Assembly: GCF_022201045.2 (NCBI RefSeq)
Contig: NC_068561.1
Span: forward strand, 24,372,501 to 24,436,500
DNA: 64,000 nt
Reading direction: 5' to 3'
DNA from: Citrus sinensis
Lineage: Eukaryota; Streptophyta; Magnoliopsida; Sapindales; Rutaceae
Shown one piece after another: positions 52,601 to 64,000 of the stretch. Made by a program: the position numbers and the translations under genes. How positions within the stretch are numbered: position 1 is the stretch's first letter; each line of letters begins with the position of its first letter. A model generated the notes under the pieces. It ran no database searches, was not told the origin of the DNA, and saw nothing but the letters and a program-made list of their open reading frames with translations.

Positions 52601-54036
52601 ATACATCACACGCACGATTGATAGCGACCTTTATCATTGTCTAAGGCCACAACTTGACCAATTCCTTCTACTTCACGAGCATATCTTAGAGCTCTTAACC
52701 CAGAAGCTGATAAGGCCTACGACAGAATTAAAATAAAAATAGAAAAAAAATGTTTTAGTACTAAAAGTTCAGAAGTGCAATAAATGAAACACTGAAAACT
52801 TATTTATGAGAGCAGAAAAAGATCATAGAGAAACCTCAAGAACTCTTGGTGGCTTCAGTTGCCTTAGCACATTTCTCTCAGTGGGCTTGACTGCTTCTTC
52901 TGATATGCAACATGGTTCATCTTGAGATATCTCAGCAGGCCTTTCAATTTCACCATTTGAATTTTCATTAACTACGGACTCATCAGGCGCTTCTTCCTCA
53001 CCATCCTTCTCTGACACCTTTGGAGCAGATGTTGTTCTTTTAGACAACATTGCTTCATGCTCCTGATTGCGTTTAGATATAAATGTCCTCATGACAGCAA
53101 TTGATATGTCCCTGTTGTTAACCTGATGACAAAAGAAAATCACAAAAGTTATAATTAAAAGATCAACAATTGACCGACGCACGTTCAAATATAAACAGGG
53201 AGAAGAATCAGTGCTATATAAAAAAAATGACATTAGATTATAGTAAAGGAGGGATACTTGATTCAGTGAAATGAAAGAGAAACCCATTATATAAAAGAAA
53301 AATAAATTTTGATGTGACAATAAGAAGCGCAAATTCCTTTACTACTACAAGATGCACAAAGAATGAGGAGACCCATGAAAAGACTAGTTTTGGGTGGATG
53401 AAGGAATTCTATGTCCCTTCTTGAATTACCAATATTATTGACAGATCAATTCTTCTATAAATTTTTCTAAAGCTTCCTATTTTAGACAGAGCACCTACAC
53501 AGTAGTTTCCGCGAAAGTGAATTCATTCCCTCTGGATTTTAAAACAATTTCCGCTAGTGAGATTTGAATAAGAAAGCATAGCTCAATTAAAACAATTTCC
53601 AAAGGTTCAAAACCAAAGTGTATAGCTCAATTACGCAAATTCTAGAATTTTAAATTTTGATTTCTTTATTCTACCAAAGGTTTCTTAGAAACTAATGACC
53701 TAAGCTCTGCAATTCCTGCTTAAAGACATGACCCATCAAAAATTCAATTCAATGATTGTAATATAAGTATTAAGCGATCGATAGTTTCCAATCAAAGTGC
53801 CCATCAGGCATTGAAATATAAATCTAACCTCCAATTAGAAAACACAACGTTAAGCACAAACCTATCGAAAAAAAAAAAAATTAAACATTACAACAAAATC
53901 AATAATTTGAATGAAAAACGGCTAAAAGAAAATATTTTTTCACCTGGGTTTTATTGTAAAATACTTCATTTTTAGCGTGCATGAGAATCTCGGCTTCTCC
54001 TTCCTTGATAATTGTATAATCATTAAGATCCTCCAT
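49613..54036 (-). CDS. TRM1: tRNA (guanine26-N2)-dimethyltransferase
   Basis: Twelve exons: 53944-54036, 52835-53122, 52629-52716, 52305-52426, 51886-52025, 51732-51804, 51422-51510, 51199-51307, 50703-50915, 50364-50558, 50089-50166, 49613-49870; 581 aa, all joints in phase. TRM1 makes m2,2G26 in tRNAs using S-adenosylmethionine. Visible: [20 protein letters not shown] and [13 protein letters not shown] at the N-terminus; a plant-type acidic insert ([17 protein letters not shown]); the Rossmann SAM site ([29 protein letters not shown]); catalytic [24 protein letters not shown]; and two Cys pairs likely to bind zinc (YQCIGCDSF and [10 protein letters not shown]). The C-terminus has basic runs ([18 protein letters not shown]) suited to nuclear import. 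Start is the ATG at 54034-54036 by family alignment; an in-frame ATG 39 codons upstream could make a longer isoform. Confidence 0.93.
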
Positions 54037-54153
54037 TGCCCCTCCTCTTAACTCTTCTGTTTCATGCACTTTCAGCTTCTGAGGCTCTTCCTTTTCCCCC
54101 TCTCTTATTTGCAAATCTCTAACTGAAGATACAGATAGCAAGAAGAAGAACAA

Positions 54154-54161
54154 AAACCCTA
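54154..54161 (+). promoter_or_regulatory. Telo-box at TRM1 5' end
   Basis: AAACCCTA (TAGGGTTT on the TRM1 strand) about 120 bases before the chosen ATG; another AAACCCTA is near 54354. Telo-boxes are common in promoters and leaders of plant ribosome and translation genes. Confidence 0.5.
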
Positions 54162-54946
54162 GCTTTGCTTTGCTTTGCTTCTTGTTAATAAAAAAAAAAG
54201 ATCCTTCCTATGTTTCAGAGCTCCAGTAACTGAAAGCAACAAGTTGATAAAACATGAGAATTGTATCTATTTATATACAATAGCTTTAATGTATGCAGAA
54301 ACCCTATTATTCGTTTATTTGAATTCTCCAACTCCGAAGTTGAGGATTTTGTTAAACCCTAATATCTCACCCCGGTACACGTTAGAAAATACAGGTTTAT
54401 TTTAGTAAAGTGCACGGGAAATTGTTGATAGTTGCTGGTTGGTTTTGGGTCGGATCTTCTTGTGTGAAAAAAGTATATTACATATACCGGTAGTAAGCTC
54501 AAATAGGATTCGGGTTGATTCAATCCGATTGTTGAATTAGTTCCGGGTTTGAAGTGAAAATTGTGAAAGAATGTTCCCTAGATCAATATGTGAAATTAAC
54601 GACGGACAATAATGGGTGGATTATAAAAATCATTGAATGAGAATGTTATAATTAGATTAGTATCTTTTCTAGAAATAATGCTATACGTAGTACATATGAC
54701 AGTTTTGATATATACCTCGTTATTGTGATAAATCATATGACAGTTTTGATATTAATTGATAAGAGTTGTATCACAAATTCATATGTGCAGTGTTGTTGTT
54801 GGTCACTAATGTACTATTGTTAACTAGTTGCAATAATCTGATGTTTGATGTCAGCCTAATTATTAAGAAATCTAACTAATTGAATTTCTTGAAATAATAT
54901 AAAAGATTTGAAATTTGAATCTTATTTATATATATGATTTTATAAG
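54162..54946. other. TRM1 upstream region
   Basis: Contains a CTTTG tandem (54163-54180) next to the telo-box, then spacer without coding signal, reaching the hAT element. Confidence 0.5.
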
Positions 54947-55728
54947 TAGGGTGGGGCTCAAGCCCCCACTGAAATTTTTTTTTGTTTAAAAGAAAATTAA
55001 AAATTAAAAATAATCCCTGTAAAAATTATTAGATAATCTCATTCTTTAAAATTTAAACTATTATTTTAATAATTATAAAGTAATAATTTTACTTAAAAAA
55101 ATAAAGCCCACAACCCAAAATATTTATAATTCCAAAACTGAACCGTGATTGTCAAACTCGTAATTAGGGATTGTCTTGAAGAAAATAGGAAGCTGCAGGC
55201 ATCAGTTCTGTTCTTTATTCTCATAATCGCAGTGAGAATAAACATATTCTTTTCGGTTTTTTTTTTCAAATTAAGTTAAGAATTTCGTATTTTATTTTTT
55301 GTTCACATGTCAACACATCTCTATATAAATTGTAATTGTTCAAGTGACTAATTCTAGTCTTTACAATTTCTTTTTTTAGTGATTTTGTTTATAACTATTA
55401 GTAAATTAATTTTTTCAATTGTAATTAATTTATTTTTACATAAGTACTCATATATATAATTTTGAGCAATGAAATTTGTGAAGAATGAACTTCGGAATCG
55501 GATAGGAGATGAATGGATGAATGATAATTTGATTGTTTGTGTAGAAAAAAAGATGGATTTAATAGTATTGATACTGAGTCTATTGCACAATATTTTCAGA
55601 ATATGAAATCGCGTAGAGAACAATAGTAAGTGAGTTGCCAAAAATTTTATATATTTAAGTTTCAATTTTTACATTTTGCTGTTATTTAATTTAGCCCCCG
55701 GTAAATTATTTTTCTAAATCCGCCACTG
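54947..55728 (+). mobile_element. hAT transposon remnant with 8-bp target duplications
   Basis: A 782-bp deletion derivative of a plant hAT DNA transposon. Perfect 8-bp target duplications, TTTATAAG, flank it at 54939-54946 and 55729-55736. The left end begins TAGGGTGGGGCTC and the right end is the reverse of CAGTGGCGGATTTAG, the start seen in many plant hAT elements. The right third still encodes the transposase C-terminus (next entry). The rest is A/T-rich with no open frame. Confidence 0.85.
55467..55626 (+). pseudogene. hAT transposase C-terminal fragment (MYM-finger/DUF4371 type)
   Basis: Plus-strand reading gives NELRNRIGDEWMNDNLIVCV followed, after a frameshift near 55560, by SIDTESIAQYFQNMKSRREQ and a stop at 55624-55626. 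This is the conserved end of the hAT dimerisation region in plant 'zinc finger MYM-type protein 1-like' transposases. Only about 50 codons survive. Its position just inside the right terminus and its orientation agree with the element ends. Confidence 0.75.
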
Positions 55729-55928
55729 TTTATAAGAGTGGGAAACGAGTTTGATTTCTATTTTCTAATGTTTTTTTCTCCTAAAAAAAGGAAAAAAAAA
55801 GTGCAATGTTAAATGCTATAAAATGAGACACAGTCATATTATAATATATGCCCATCACACATAATAAAAATGTTACGACTTTTTCACCGAAGTTAGATAT
55901 AAAATGCTATGCACATATAATAAGAATA

Positions 55929-56014
<86 letters not shown>
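55929..56014. repeat. (AT)n(GT)32 microsatellite
   Basis: Eleven AT units followed by 32 uninterrupted GT units, long enough to be highly length-polymorphic. Open frames through it on both strands are repeat artefacts. Confidence 0.95.
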
Positions 56015-56016
<2 letters not shown>

Positions 56017-56867
56017 ACCATGATCGATAATAATTCAATCTGCAGAGAAAGCAATGTTTTACAAAACGAAGTTCCGGAGCTTTTATATTTGGTCTGCTAA
56101 TCTTAATTCCCCTGATGTGATTATGTATGTTTCCTGCGGGACAATGCACTGATTTAAAAAAAGAAAAAATAAAAAATTAGAAGTAACAATCATCCACCAA
56201 ACACCAACTGCAGGAGGGATTTCAATATTCTTTTTGTCTCTACTTTTTTCAAATCATTGGATAGGATTCAATATAGAAAATTGAGGTGGGTGATGAACAA
56301 AATTAAAGATTTACTCTCAACCTCTTGAGCTCAAGTTATTATTACATTTTACCCGAAATAAGTATTAAAAAGCCAAATACGTGCTACTTATCAAATTCAT
56401 AACTCTTTATATAAGACAATTCAAAATTTCAATTCTTGAACAAAAGAAAACTGAAAAAAAAAAAAAAAAGGTCTTCAAGCAACTTCATAGTTTCACTAGT
56501 GTCAGTGATAAGTTCTTGTAATGACTCTGCTTACTCTTTTTCTTTTACTAAAAGAGCTTTGAGAGGCTGTGAATCAATCATATGGTTGGATGACTTCCCA
56601 GCCGATGTAACGTGTCTTTTTTCTCATATCAATGAATGAAATGATTATTTTCTTATTGAGGGGGAAAAAAAAATTCACCCAAAATATATATCTTATTTTA
56701 TCACTAAATGTTACTTGTGAAACTATCAAAATATCCTTGATCATATGGGAGAAATATATTTTAGATCATCTTAAAATTTGCACTCGCTGCTTCACTGGAT
56801 GACACGCGTTTTACAGTGCGGTAAATGTGCCAACTCATTAATTAGAAAAGCACTTATTTCTTTTATA
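56015..56867. other. Intergenic
   Basis: A/T-rich; poly(A) tract at about 56455-56469. No supported gene or element ends. Confidence 0.5.
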
Positions 56868-57440
56868 GTCCCGTTTGAGATTGCTTTTTGGGAGGGTTAA
56901 AAGTGATTTTACAAAATCCAAAAATTAATTTTGGTGTTTAGTAAAAAAAAATCAAAATCACTTTTGCCAAAATCAACTCCTCCTACAACTGATTTTAAGA
57001 ATCAATTTTATTCTTTAATATAATTCCATAAATATCTTTACACTTATTACTTAAACCCGAAATTATCCTTATTTAAATTGGAAATAAAATCAATATTTTA
57101 ATTTTTTTTTATTATAATTAATGCACACCTTTCGTTTACCCTATTTCTTCATATTTTGTGTTTTATCAAAACTTCTCTAGTGCAAGTAAATTTATTTTCT
57201 TACAGCATTTTTATATGTATAAGTAAATTTCATCCTACATTATGTACATTTTAGTCATTTATTTTCTTACAGCAGTTTAACAATAAGATTTACCAAACAC
57301 CCATAACTGCTTTCAAAATTCACAGTACTTTTGAAAATAAAATTTACCAAACACTTAATTGATTCTCTTCACAGCTGATTATTTCTACAACACAGCTAAC
57401 AACAATTATTTTAAAAGCTGCAGCATTACCAAACTGGCCC
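56868..57440. mobile_element. Diverged MITE (tentative)
   Basis: Left end GTCCCGTTTGAGATTGCT pairs imperfectly with the reverse of the right end (GGGCCAGTTTGGTAATGCT). The interior repeats words such as TTTACCAAACAC (57288, 57346), AAAATCACTTTTG and AACTGATTTTA, typical of common dicot MITEs starting G(G/T)CC.GTTTGG. No target duplication was found, so ends are approximate and the superfamily is open (hAT or PIF/Harbinger). Confidence 0.5.
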
Positions 57441-57532
57441 ATAATCCAATGTTGTTCTTTCAATTTCGACGTCTCCATTCCTTCCTCCTCCTTTTATACC
57501 TAAAAAATTATGTCTTCATTTTCTTCAATCTT

Positions 57533-57768
57533 AAATTCTACGGCTCAAAATTTCAAATATTTGGTGCCTTCACGGCTTCACTGCCAAAGCCTAATTCGAT
57601 CTTCGTGCTTTTGCATAAGTCCCATGTCCAAGCAGCTGTTATCTGCACAAGAAAGCTTGGAATCCACATGAGAGTACGACGTGGAGGCCATGACTATGAG
57701 GGTCTCTTTTATGCATCCGAAATTAAAACACATTTCATTTTTGTGGACTTTTCTAATCTACGTTCCAT
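57533..57768 (+). pseudogene. Berberine bridge enzyme-like (FAD oxidase) gene fragment
   Basis: About 78 codons matching the FAD-binding part of BBE-like/reticuline-oxidase-like proteins: HKSHVQAAVICTRKLGIHM, then RVRRGGHDYEGLFYASE and FVDFSNLRSI. The His of GGHDYEG is the one that binds FAD covalently in this family (normally R-S-GGHDYEG; here the Ser is Arg). No signal peptide, substrate domain or downstream part is present, so it is an isolated fragment, probably carried in or left by rearrangement next to the MITE. The remaining frame to 57922 is unrelated. Confidence 0.75.
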
Positions 57769-58292
57769 CAACATATTCATTGTCTTAATACATATTTTCT
57801 TTTCTGAATCTGAACATGTAGTGCAGGAAAGCCCTGGAGAAAACGTCACTAGCCAGCCCAGTGATGAAGTGAAAACAAAAAGCCCAACCCAAAGAAACTT
57901 AAAACAAATCCATATATTCTAAACCCCAAAATCCTATGCGACTGATCGATATTTTACACACAGAGAAATTCAAGTAACACACTCTCAAAACCTTGTTGTA
58001 TTATTAACATAAACATTAAATTATGTGTTTATAAAATCAACATTTTAATAAATATTGTGATATTCTATTTTATTATTTATTTTTTTCAGAAAAAAACAAA
58101 CTTAATTTCTTTACTTTGATGATGAGTTTGAAGAAACAAACAACTACATAGCACAAAACAATATCCTATTTGCTTCTTGGACATATGCAAAATGCTGTCC
58201 CTTTTGTGAAAATTTCTAACATGTTTTAGTGCCGCCCTGTTACATACATGAAATAATATATATTTTATTCAACCAATCACGCCTCTTGAAAG

Positions 58293-58944
58293 TAGGGCCG
58301 GCTCTAGAGTATTAGGGGTTTCAGGTGAAATTTTTTTATGAAGCCTCCTCTCATTTAATTGCTTTAACACCCAACGAAACATTAAAAAAAATTAAAATTT
58401 AATCAATTTTTAACTATATATTGAATATTAACAATCAATAAGTTGATAAGAAATTTCAAATAAAAAAAGTAATCAAGAAGATTTTTTTAAAAAATTCCCT
58501 AAGACTATTATTTCAAGAAACTTTTTTTTTTAAACTTCAAAAGTAAAAAAATAAATGCAATATTTTTTTTTATAGAGAAGAGAGTAAGAAATTTTATAAT
58601 GTTAAATAATTAAGGTTTTTTTAAACAGTGAAGAATTTTTTAATATTTTTCTTGGAAAAAAACAATGAATTAATAGTTAGTACTATTAATTATAACTTTT
58701 TAACATTAAAGTTATCAAATATAAAATTTGTGTAAAAATTTTAATTGTAATATAATTATCAATTAAAGAGAGCCTAACAAAAAGGCTTCCTTATTATAAG
58801 TAAGTTAAAAAAAATAATTTGAGTATATAAAGAAATAAAAAAGAATCTTCTAACATATAAGGATTAGGTGGCCACAATAGGGCTTTCCTAACATATGAGA
58901 CCCTAAGCGACTGCCTTGTTTATCTATGTTTAAAGCCACCCTTG
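58293..58944. mobile_element. Degenerate hAT-like element
   Basis: Begins TAGGGCCGGCTCTAGAG and ends AAAGCCACCCTTG, an imperfect inverted repeat. Flanking octamers CTTGAAAG (58285-58292) and CTTGAAAA (58945-58952) match 7/8. Interior is very A/T-rich with no transposase. The GGGCCGGCTCT end is common among plant hAT derivatives. Older than the 54947-55728 copy judging by end decay. Confidence 0.6.
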
Positions 58945-58952
58945 CTTGAAAA

Positions 58953-61771
58953 TGAATCTAGAAAAACAAGAAAAATATGGATTTTGGATGACGAAATCAA
59001 ATTCTCTACTGTTATATGTTAATTAATTGAGGACGCAGTGCAGATTTGCAAATAATTAATTAAAATCTCTCCAAATACTCACGTGAAAGAGAAAGACTGA
59101 AAGATTATGGCTTGACTTTGGTTATTGATGCTTTGCTGAATTTGCCTTATCAGCTTTGCTTACCCATGAGGGTACCTTTTGAATTGAATGATGAGAAGTT
59201 GAGAACCCCCACCTGGTGAGTTCATGAATATGGGAATATTCCTTTTACAGTGTAGTCTTGGACTTCTAATTAACCATATATTAAATTTCAACTTTGTTTT
59301 GGAAAGCTAGGTTAAGTTGCGTGTGTGATTTTAGCCTCATGATGATGTTTCAACTCACTTCTGCAAGTCAGTTTGTTTAGGTAGGTTGGCACTTGCACAT
59401 GTGATTTTAATCCGGTCGTTGTGCAAGAACATTTTTTTTTTTATAAGTGCAAGAACATTTTAAATAATGAGCGTTGATTTGACAAGATCTACGAGGCTGA
59501 TCTATTAAAAAAAATGAAACATTTTTATGAGTTGATGGAGTTTCTAAATTAAGATTAGCTTTTGCTGTTCTTGCCCGTTTGTTCGATCAAACCTTAGATA
59601 TAATTATAATCATTCTCATTGAAATAGTTGTTATATATAACTTAATTTCTTTGTACCAATGTTATATTGAATTACTTTTTTATTAATTCATTGCTAGACC
59701 TCTTAATTACTTGTTAAATACCAAAATCTGTTTGGAATTCATCATCGTCATGGCTAGTATATATGCATTAACATAAATTCAAATCCCATTACTTATACAT
59801 TTTGCACTGATATCATATTCGCGAGATATAATACATAATTCTAAAACAAAGTGAAATTGAATTCAAAATCCAGTCATTATCTTCTTAAATTGGATATTCA
59901 CTTTATGATAACAAATTAACACGTTTTCTAGTTCCCTGTAATATGCATTTCACCTCTAACCTAACTACTAGTTCCTGATTCTTTCATGTAACTTTGATTG
60001 CTTATCGGGTTGTAGTTGTAAAGCACCTATTCACTAACTATCTTAAACTAGGCCTCGCATTCAAATAAGGGCATAGAGCCATTGTTTTTTTTTCATTTCT
60101 AGAGCTCTTTCTGCAGACTTACAAGTAAGAAAATTTTGAGGAAAAAGGCATGCATGCCAGAAGCATTCATCAAAAAGTTTAGAAGACTATCATTAGATCC
60201 TCTGCACTCCTTGTAACAATGCAAATCAAAGTATCCCACATCTTGCCTTAACACTTCTTGCTTTCTTATTCTCGTTGCCTTTTTTTTTTTTTTGCCTGTT
60301 ATCTCATTGTCCAACAATATCCCCCTAAAAGGTCCCAAGAAAAAGGTTAACAACATGAATACATCCATTTAAACGACTGTAGATTACGACATTTCCATTT
60401 ACACAAAATTATTACAAAAAAAAAAATCATTAAAAAAAATTCCTCTAGAAAACAGGCATGATCCACAAGCCAAGTACACCAAAAATTCCCCTATATATAC
60501 CAGGAATAATTTACTGTCTTTTCATATTTGCGCATGCACAAGCATATTTATCGGCTAATTTCATCTAGAAGCTCTAAGAATATCTATTAATTAAAGAGAT
60601 GAATATCTTGGAGGATTTCTTAGTTATGCTTGTGCAAACCCTTTATGAAACCCTCACTAACTAATATCAAGACATCTGGATAATTCTTTCTTTCTTCAAA
60701 TCCTAGATGTTGATTGAATAATTAAATTAAAAGAATGGAGGATTAGTAACAATAATCCACATGCTTTACACCCACCTAATTACTTCGCCCCCACATAGTC
60801 TACTTTGAAGGGGAACTCCGCAAGAGTAGACTCAAAAGCTCTCTCAATCTCTCTCCTATTTCTTTTTCGCACAATCAAATCAAGCATTAGTGATCTCACA
60901 CACTGAGATCTATGTTCTTTTACAAGATCGTGGATCACTCTCTCATATCTTTTTGATATCCTTTATTAAGTACGAATGAATATAGGTAATTTGTGTTACC
61001 ATCATACCTATAAATAGTCATTACGAGCATTAAACAAATGAGTTTCTCCAATTAAACAATGCCCCAACATTCTAAAAATGCTAATATCAAATAATCCTAA
61101 GGCCACGTGTTGCCCAGCTAGCCAGCTTTTATATCATATTCTAATACCCCATTACTCTAATTGGACTCCGAGAACCTTCTTTATGCTAATTAATTAAGCA
61201 TCAATAAGATTAAAATATTTCTAAAGCATGTGACTAGGGTTTTTTAAGCCAACAGATGGTCCATAACGATTGGAAGCAAAGCCATTTTCAAGGAAACATC
61301 AAAAACCCAACTTGCTTCTTTTCGACTGAATCAAGTATATTTTTTTACTTAGTAATCAGTATAATGCGGTTTTCGTTGTGTTACGGAATCCTACTGTCGG
61401 AATATTGCTGCTGATAACATGCGGTACGGTTCAAAGAATTTAGATAAGATCCAAATGTTGGATTGTGATTGGCTAGATAACAAATCGAAGTGAGGTGGTG
61501 AGCACCATGAAGTAACGCGTGTGATAATTCTAGAGGTGGGATTAATTTTTACCAAAGGAGCTGCTAAATCAAAGTTTGATTCAAAAATCTTGTACATGTA
61601 GTGCTAGCTAGTGAGATCATCATCTTGGTGATTAATATACAAAAGCTAGCCTTGAAGTGATGGATACTGATTGATAAGAAGAATATATAAGGGGAAGCTA
61701 TTGTTGAGTTTTGTGCCACATATTTTGGAGACAATAATTGCACAAGTACTTAACTAAAAGAAAGTGAAAGA
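58953..61771. other. Intergenic, left of the MYB gene
   Basis: About 2.8 kb without supported genes. Frames at 60099-60368 and 61391-61597 show no domain. The last 100 bases are the MYB promoter and leader. Confidence 0.55.
61684..61691 (+). promoter_or_regulatory. TATA box of the MYB gene
   Basis: TATATAAG, 88 bases before the start codon at 61772. Confidence 0.55.
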
Positions 61772-62907
61772 ATGATGAGAATGATGGGTTGGGGAGCAAC
61801 TACAGAACAAGGATGGAGAAAGGGTCCTTGGACTCCTGAAGAAGATAAGTTGCTTACCGAACATGTCAATTTGCTTGGAGAAGGAAGATGGAGTTCCGTG
61901 GCCCGGTCTGCAGGTAATTAATCAGAATTTTAATAGTTATAAGAAAGCATTACTAATTGAGTGGAGACCTGACTTTACTCTTGACATGCTTTAATTAACT
62001 AATTAAGAATCATACGTTATTATATATGTATATGGCTAGCTAGCAACTTTTACTTTGTTCAGTGATTTAATTTTATTCGTATGTACGCGTGCATATGTTC
62101 TTAGGTTTGAATAGGAGTGGAAAGAGCTGCAGGCTGAGATGGGTGAATTATTTGAGGCCTGGTCTCAAAAGAGGCCAACTAACACCTCAAGAGGAAGGCA
62201 TCATTATTGAATTGCATGCTTTGTGGGGTAACAAGTAATGCATCTGTCTCTTTATTCTCTCTACAATAAATATACAAATACAAAAGTACACACACAAAAC
62301 GAAACAACAATAATAATAAATTGGTGTAATATAGTTTAATTTTATGGTGATTAGGCTTAGTCTAATTAATTATATGCATGAATACAGATGGTCGACTATT
62401 GCTAGATACTTGCCAGGGAGAACAGACAATGAGATAAAGAATTATTGGAGGACCCATTTCAAGAAGGAAAAATCTTCTCAGAAGCAAGAAAAGCGAAAGG
62501 CTCTACTTTTGAAACAAAAGCAACAACAGCAAAAGCAGCAGCAGCAACATGAAGATAATATGAATAGGGTTTCATCCAATGATGAGAAAACGATGAGTAC
62601 TGCAGAGCATGAGAAGCAGATGGCTTTCATGCAACCGGCGATGGCTATGGAGAATCAGAGCTGGCCAACTATGTATCAAGATATTGCATCTTGGCCGTCC
62701 GATCATCATCAGCCTGCAGTGATAGATGAATTAGGGTTGTGGGGTGGCCTGTGGACATTCGATGACACAAACGGCCGTGTTGACGCAAGCACTAACTGCA
62801 ACAAGATGGCTGCCGCCGTGCAGCAAAATCAGGCCGCAACTTTTGCTCTTGGAGGGGATTCAAGCAACTTCTGCAATGGAGGGTACATTTTTCAAGAAGG
62901 ATTTTGA
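61772..62907 (+). CDS. R2R3-MYB transcription factor (MYB27/48/59-like)
   Basis: Three exons: 61772-61913, 62105-62234, 62388-62907; 263 aa. R2 (about residues 15-67) reads [20 protein letters not shown] then [20 protein letters not shown] and [15 protein letters not shown]3 (about 68-118) reads [20 protein letters not shown] then [20 protein letters not shown]. Intron positions within R2 and R3 are the canonical R2R3 pattern. [10 protein letters not shown] and NYWRTHFKK resemble the AtMYB27 and MYB48/59 branch. After the MYB domain comes a basic, Gln-rich stretch ([15 protein letters not shown], about 129-143) and an acidic/aromatic C-terminus ([13 protein letters not shown]) that could act as an activation region. 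No EAR repressor motif (LxLxL or DLNxxP) seen. No bHLH-interaction signature ([DE]Lx2[RK]x3Lx6Lx3R) is evident. Target genes cannot be inferred. Confidence 0.93.
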
Positions 62908-63771
62908 TTTGGTTGCATATCCAAAGGAAAAGAAACATGTGTGAATTGTGATAACGTGGTTCTTTAACTACTTATATATGTTTAAGTTTCATCAGTTATC
63001 ATATCTACATGTGACATTATTTGTGTAAGGAAGTCAATAATTTGATGTAAACTTTTATTAATGAAAGAGGTTACCTCCGTTTCATAAAGTTGTTCGATTG
63101 TTCATTAATAGTTTCGTTAAAATTTGTCCTCGATCTACTCTAACTCTTTAGAATTAATTACAACATTGTATTATTTTTTTGGCTTTTCACATTCTAAGTT
63201 AAGTGGGGAATATGAGGATATTTACCCAATAGCTTCCGATTCTAGTTGATTGATTATATGCTTCTGCGTGTCTAGGAATTTTTTTCCATCGTAGTCCTAA
63301 GTGCTAAGCTTTTCAGCATTTAAAAAAAAAACATATTTAATTCACAATTTCCTTTCCCAAATGGGTTCGGTAAGATAATCTTATAAAAGTTAATTGGTAA
63401 ACTAAATTCTTGTCCTTGCTTGGCTGATGATTAAGAAAATAATTAAAAAGAACTAATGACATATTATATATAGTAAGAGTCTTTTCTATTGTTGTCAGTA
63501 GAGTTGACAAGACGGGTCATCGGCGGTTGTATTCGTGTTGTGTCAATTTCGTATTGAATTAAATTTTGGTCGATCCAAACACAACTCATTTAATAATCAT
63601 ATCAAAATATTGAAATCCTAACCTGACACAGAAAATAAACAAATTATCCAATAACCAGCTTAATATCTATATTTTTAAACAAATTTACAGTAAGCGCCCT
63701 GCGCGCATATAATTTATTGATATTATAAAATGTACATATCCACCAAAATATTATGCATTTATACTATTGAA

Positions 63772-63810
<39 letters not shown>

Positions 63811-64000
63811 ACCAATATTTAACATATTTATACTATTGAATTTCTAAACATGTACAAAATTTTACAAAGGAAACACAATGTATATGTTTATCCTTACAAA
63901 GAAAAAAAATGAAAAGAGAAAATTATGTCTAATATTTAAGTTTTAATAATAAGAACCTACAAATTAATTTAAAATAAAAAATATAATTGTGTCATTGATT
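62908..64000. other. MYB 3' UTR and spacer
   Basis: Poly(A)-signal-like AATGAAA near 63060; then A/T-rich spacer with a (TA)n run at 63781-63808. A stretch at 63510-63660 with GACGGGTCATCGGCGG, CGTGTTGTGTC and AACCTGACAC resembles the CGTGTC-rich ends of common plant non-autonomous DNA elements, but no terminal repeats or target duplication were found. No gene. Confidence 0.5.

Noticed and set aside
55848-56149. Peptides with Cys-Val or Thr-His runs
   Set aside because: Pure translation of the (GT)32 microsatellite.

Overview
This window is nuclear DNA of a flowering plant, almost certainly a dicot. Genes have GT-AG introns, intergenic DNA is A/T-rich with many (TA)n runs, and the gene families (carotenoid dioxygenase CCD4, RUS/DUF647, CDKA with PSTAIRE, CrRLK1L receptor kinase, CYP85A, reversibly glycosylated polypeptide, R2R3-MYB) are plant-specific or plant-typed. 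A woody rosid such as Citrus would fit, but the sequence alone does not prove a species. Coding exons below were joined by hand from splice sites and reading phase; every intact model closes in frame.

Layout. 1-14.5 kb is a dense housekeeping block: a decayed CCD4 pseudogene (+), RUS1 (-), TFIIIA (+) sharing a 773-bp divergent promoter region with RUS1, and CDKA (-). 15.7-27.8 kb holds a small B12D/MLRQ-type mitochondrial protein gene (+), two tandem PI-PLC X-domain genes (+), and between them an intronless CrRLK1L/FERONIA-type receptor kinase (-). 27.8-39.4 kb is gene-poor and carries a 380-bp hAT-like element. 39.4-48.5 kb has CYP85A (brassinosteroid-6-oxidase, +) and a UDP-arabinopyranose mutase/RGP gene (+), separated by 4.3 kb with a compositionally odd G/C-rich island and a 110-bp near-perfect hairpin element. 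49.6-54.0 kb is TRM1 (tRNA m2,2G26 methyltransferase, -). 54-61.7 kb is a transposon-rich desert with a hAT remnant that keeps perfect 8-bp target duplications and a transposase C-terminus, a second hAT-like element, a MITE, and a fragment of a berberine-bridge-enzyme-like gene. An R2R3-MYB gene (+) lies at 61.8-62.9 kb.

The most notable item is inside TFIIIA. A 154-nt cassette exon imitates 5S rRNA (the plant 5S rRNA mimic, P5SM). Skipping it gives a nine-zinc-finger protein; including it adds an in-frame stop. In plants, ribosomal protein L5 binding to this structure promotes skipping, linking 5S rRNA transcription to ribosomal protein supply. The system is known, but it is the clearest RNA-level regulatory device here. 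The genes do not form an operon-like or cluster-type pathway; the only local duplication is the PLC pair.
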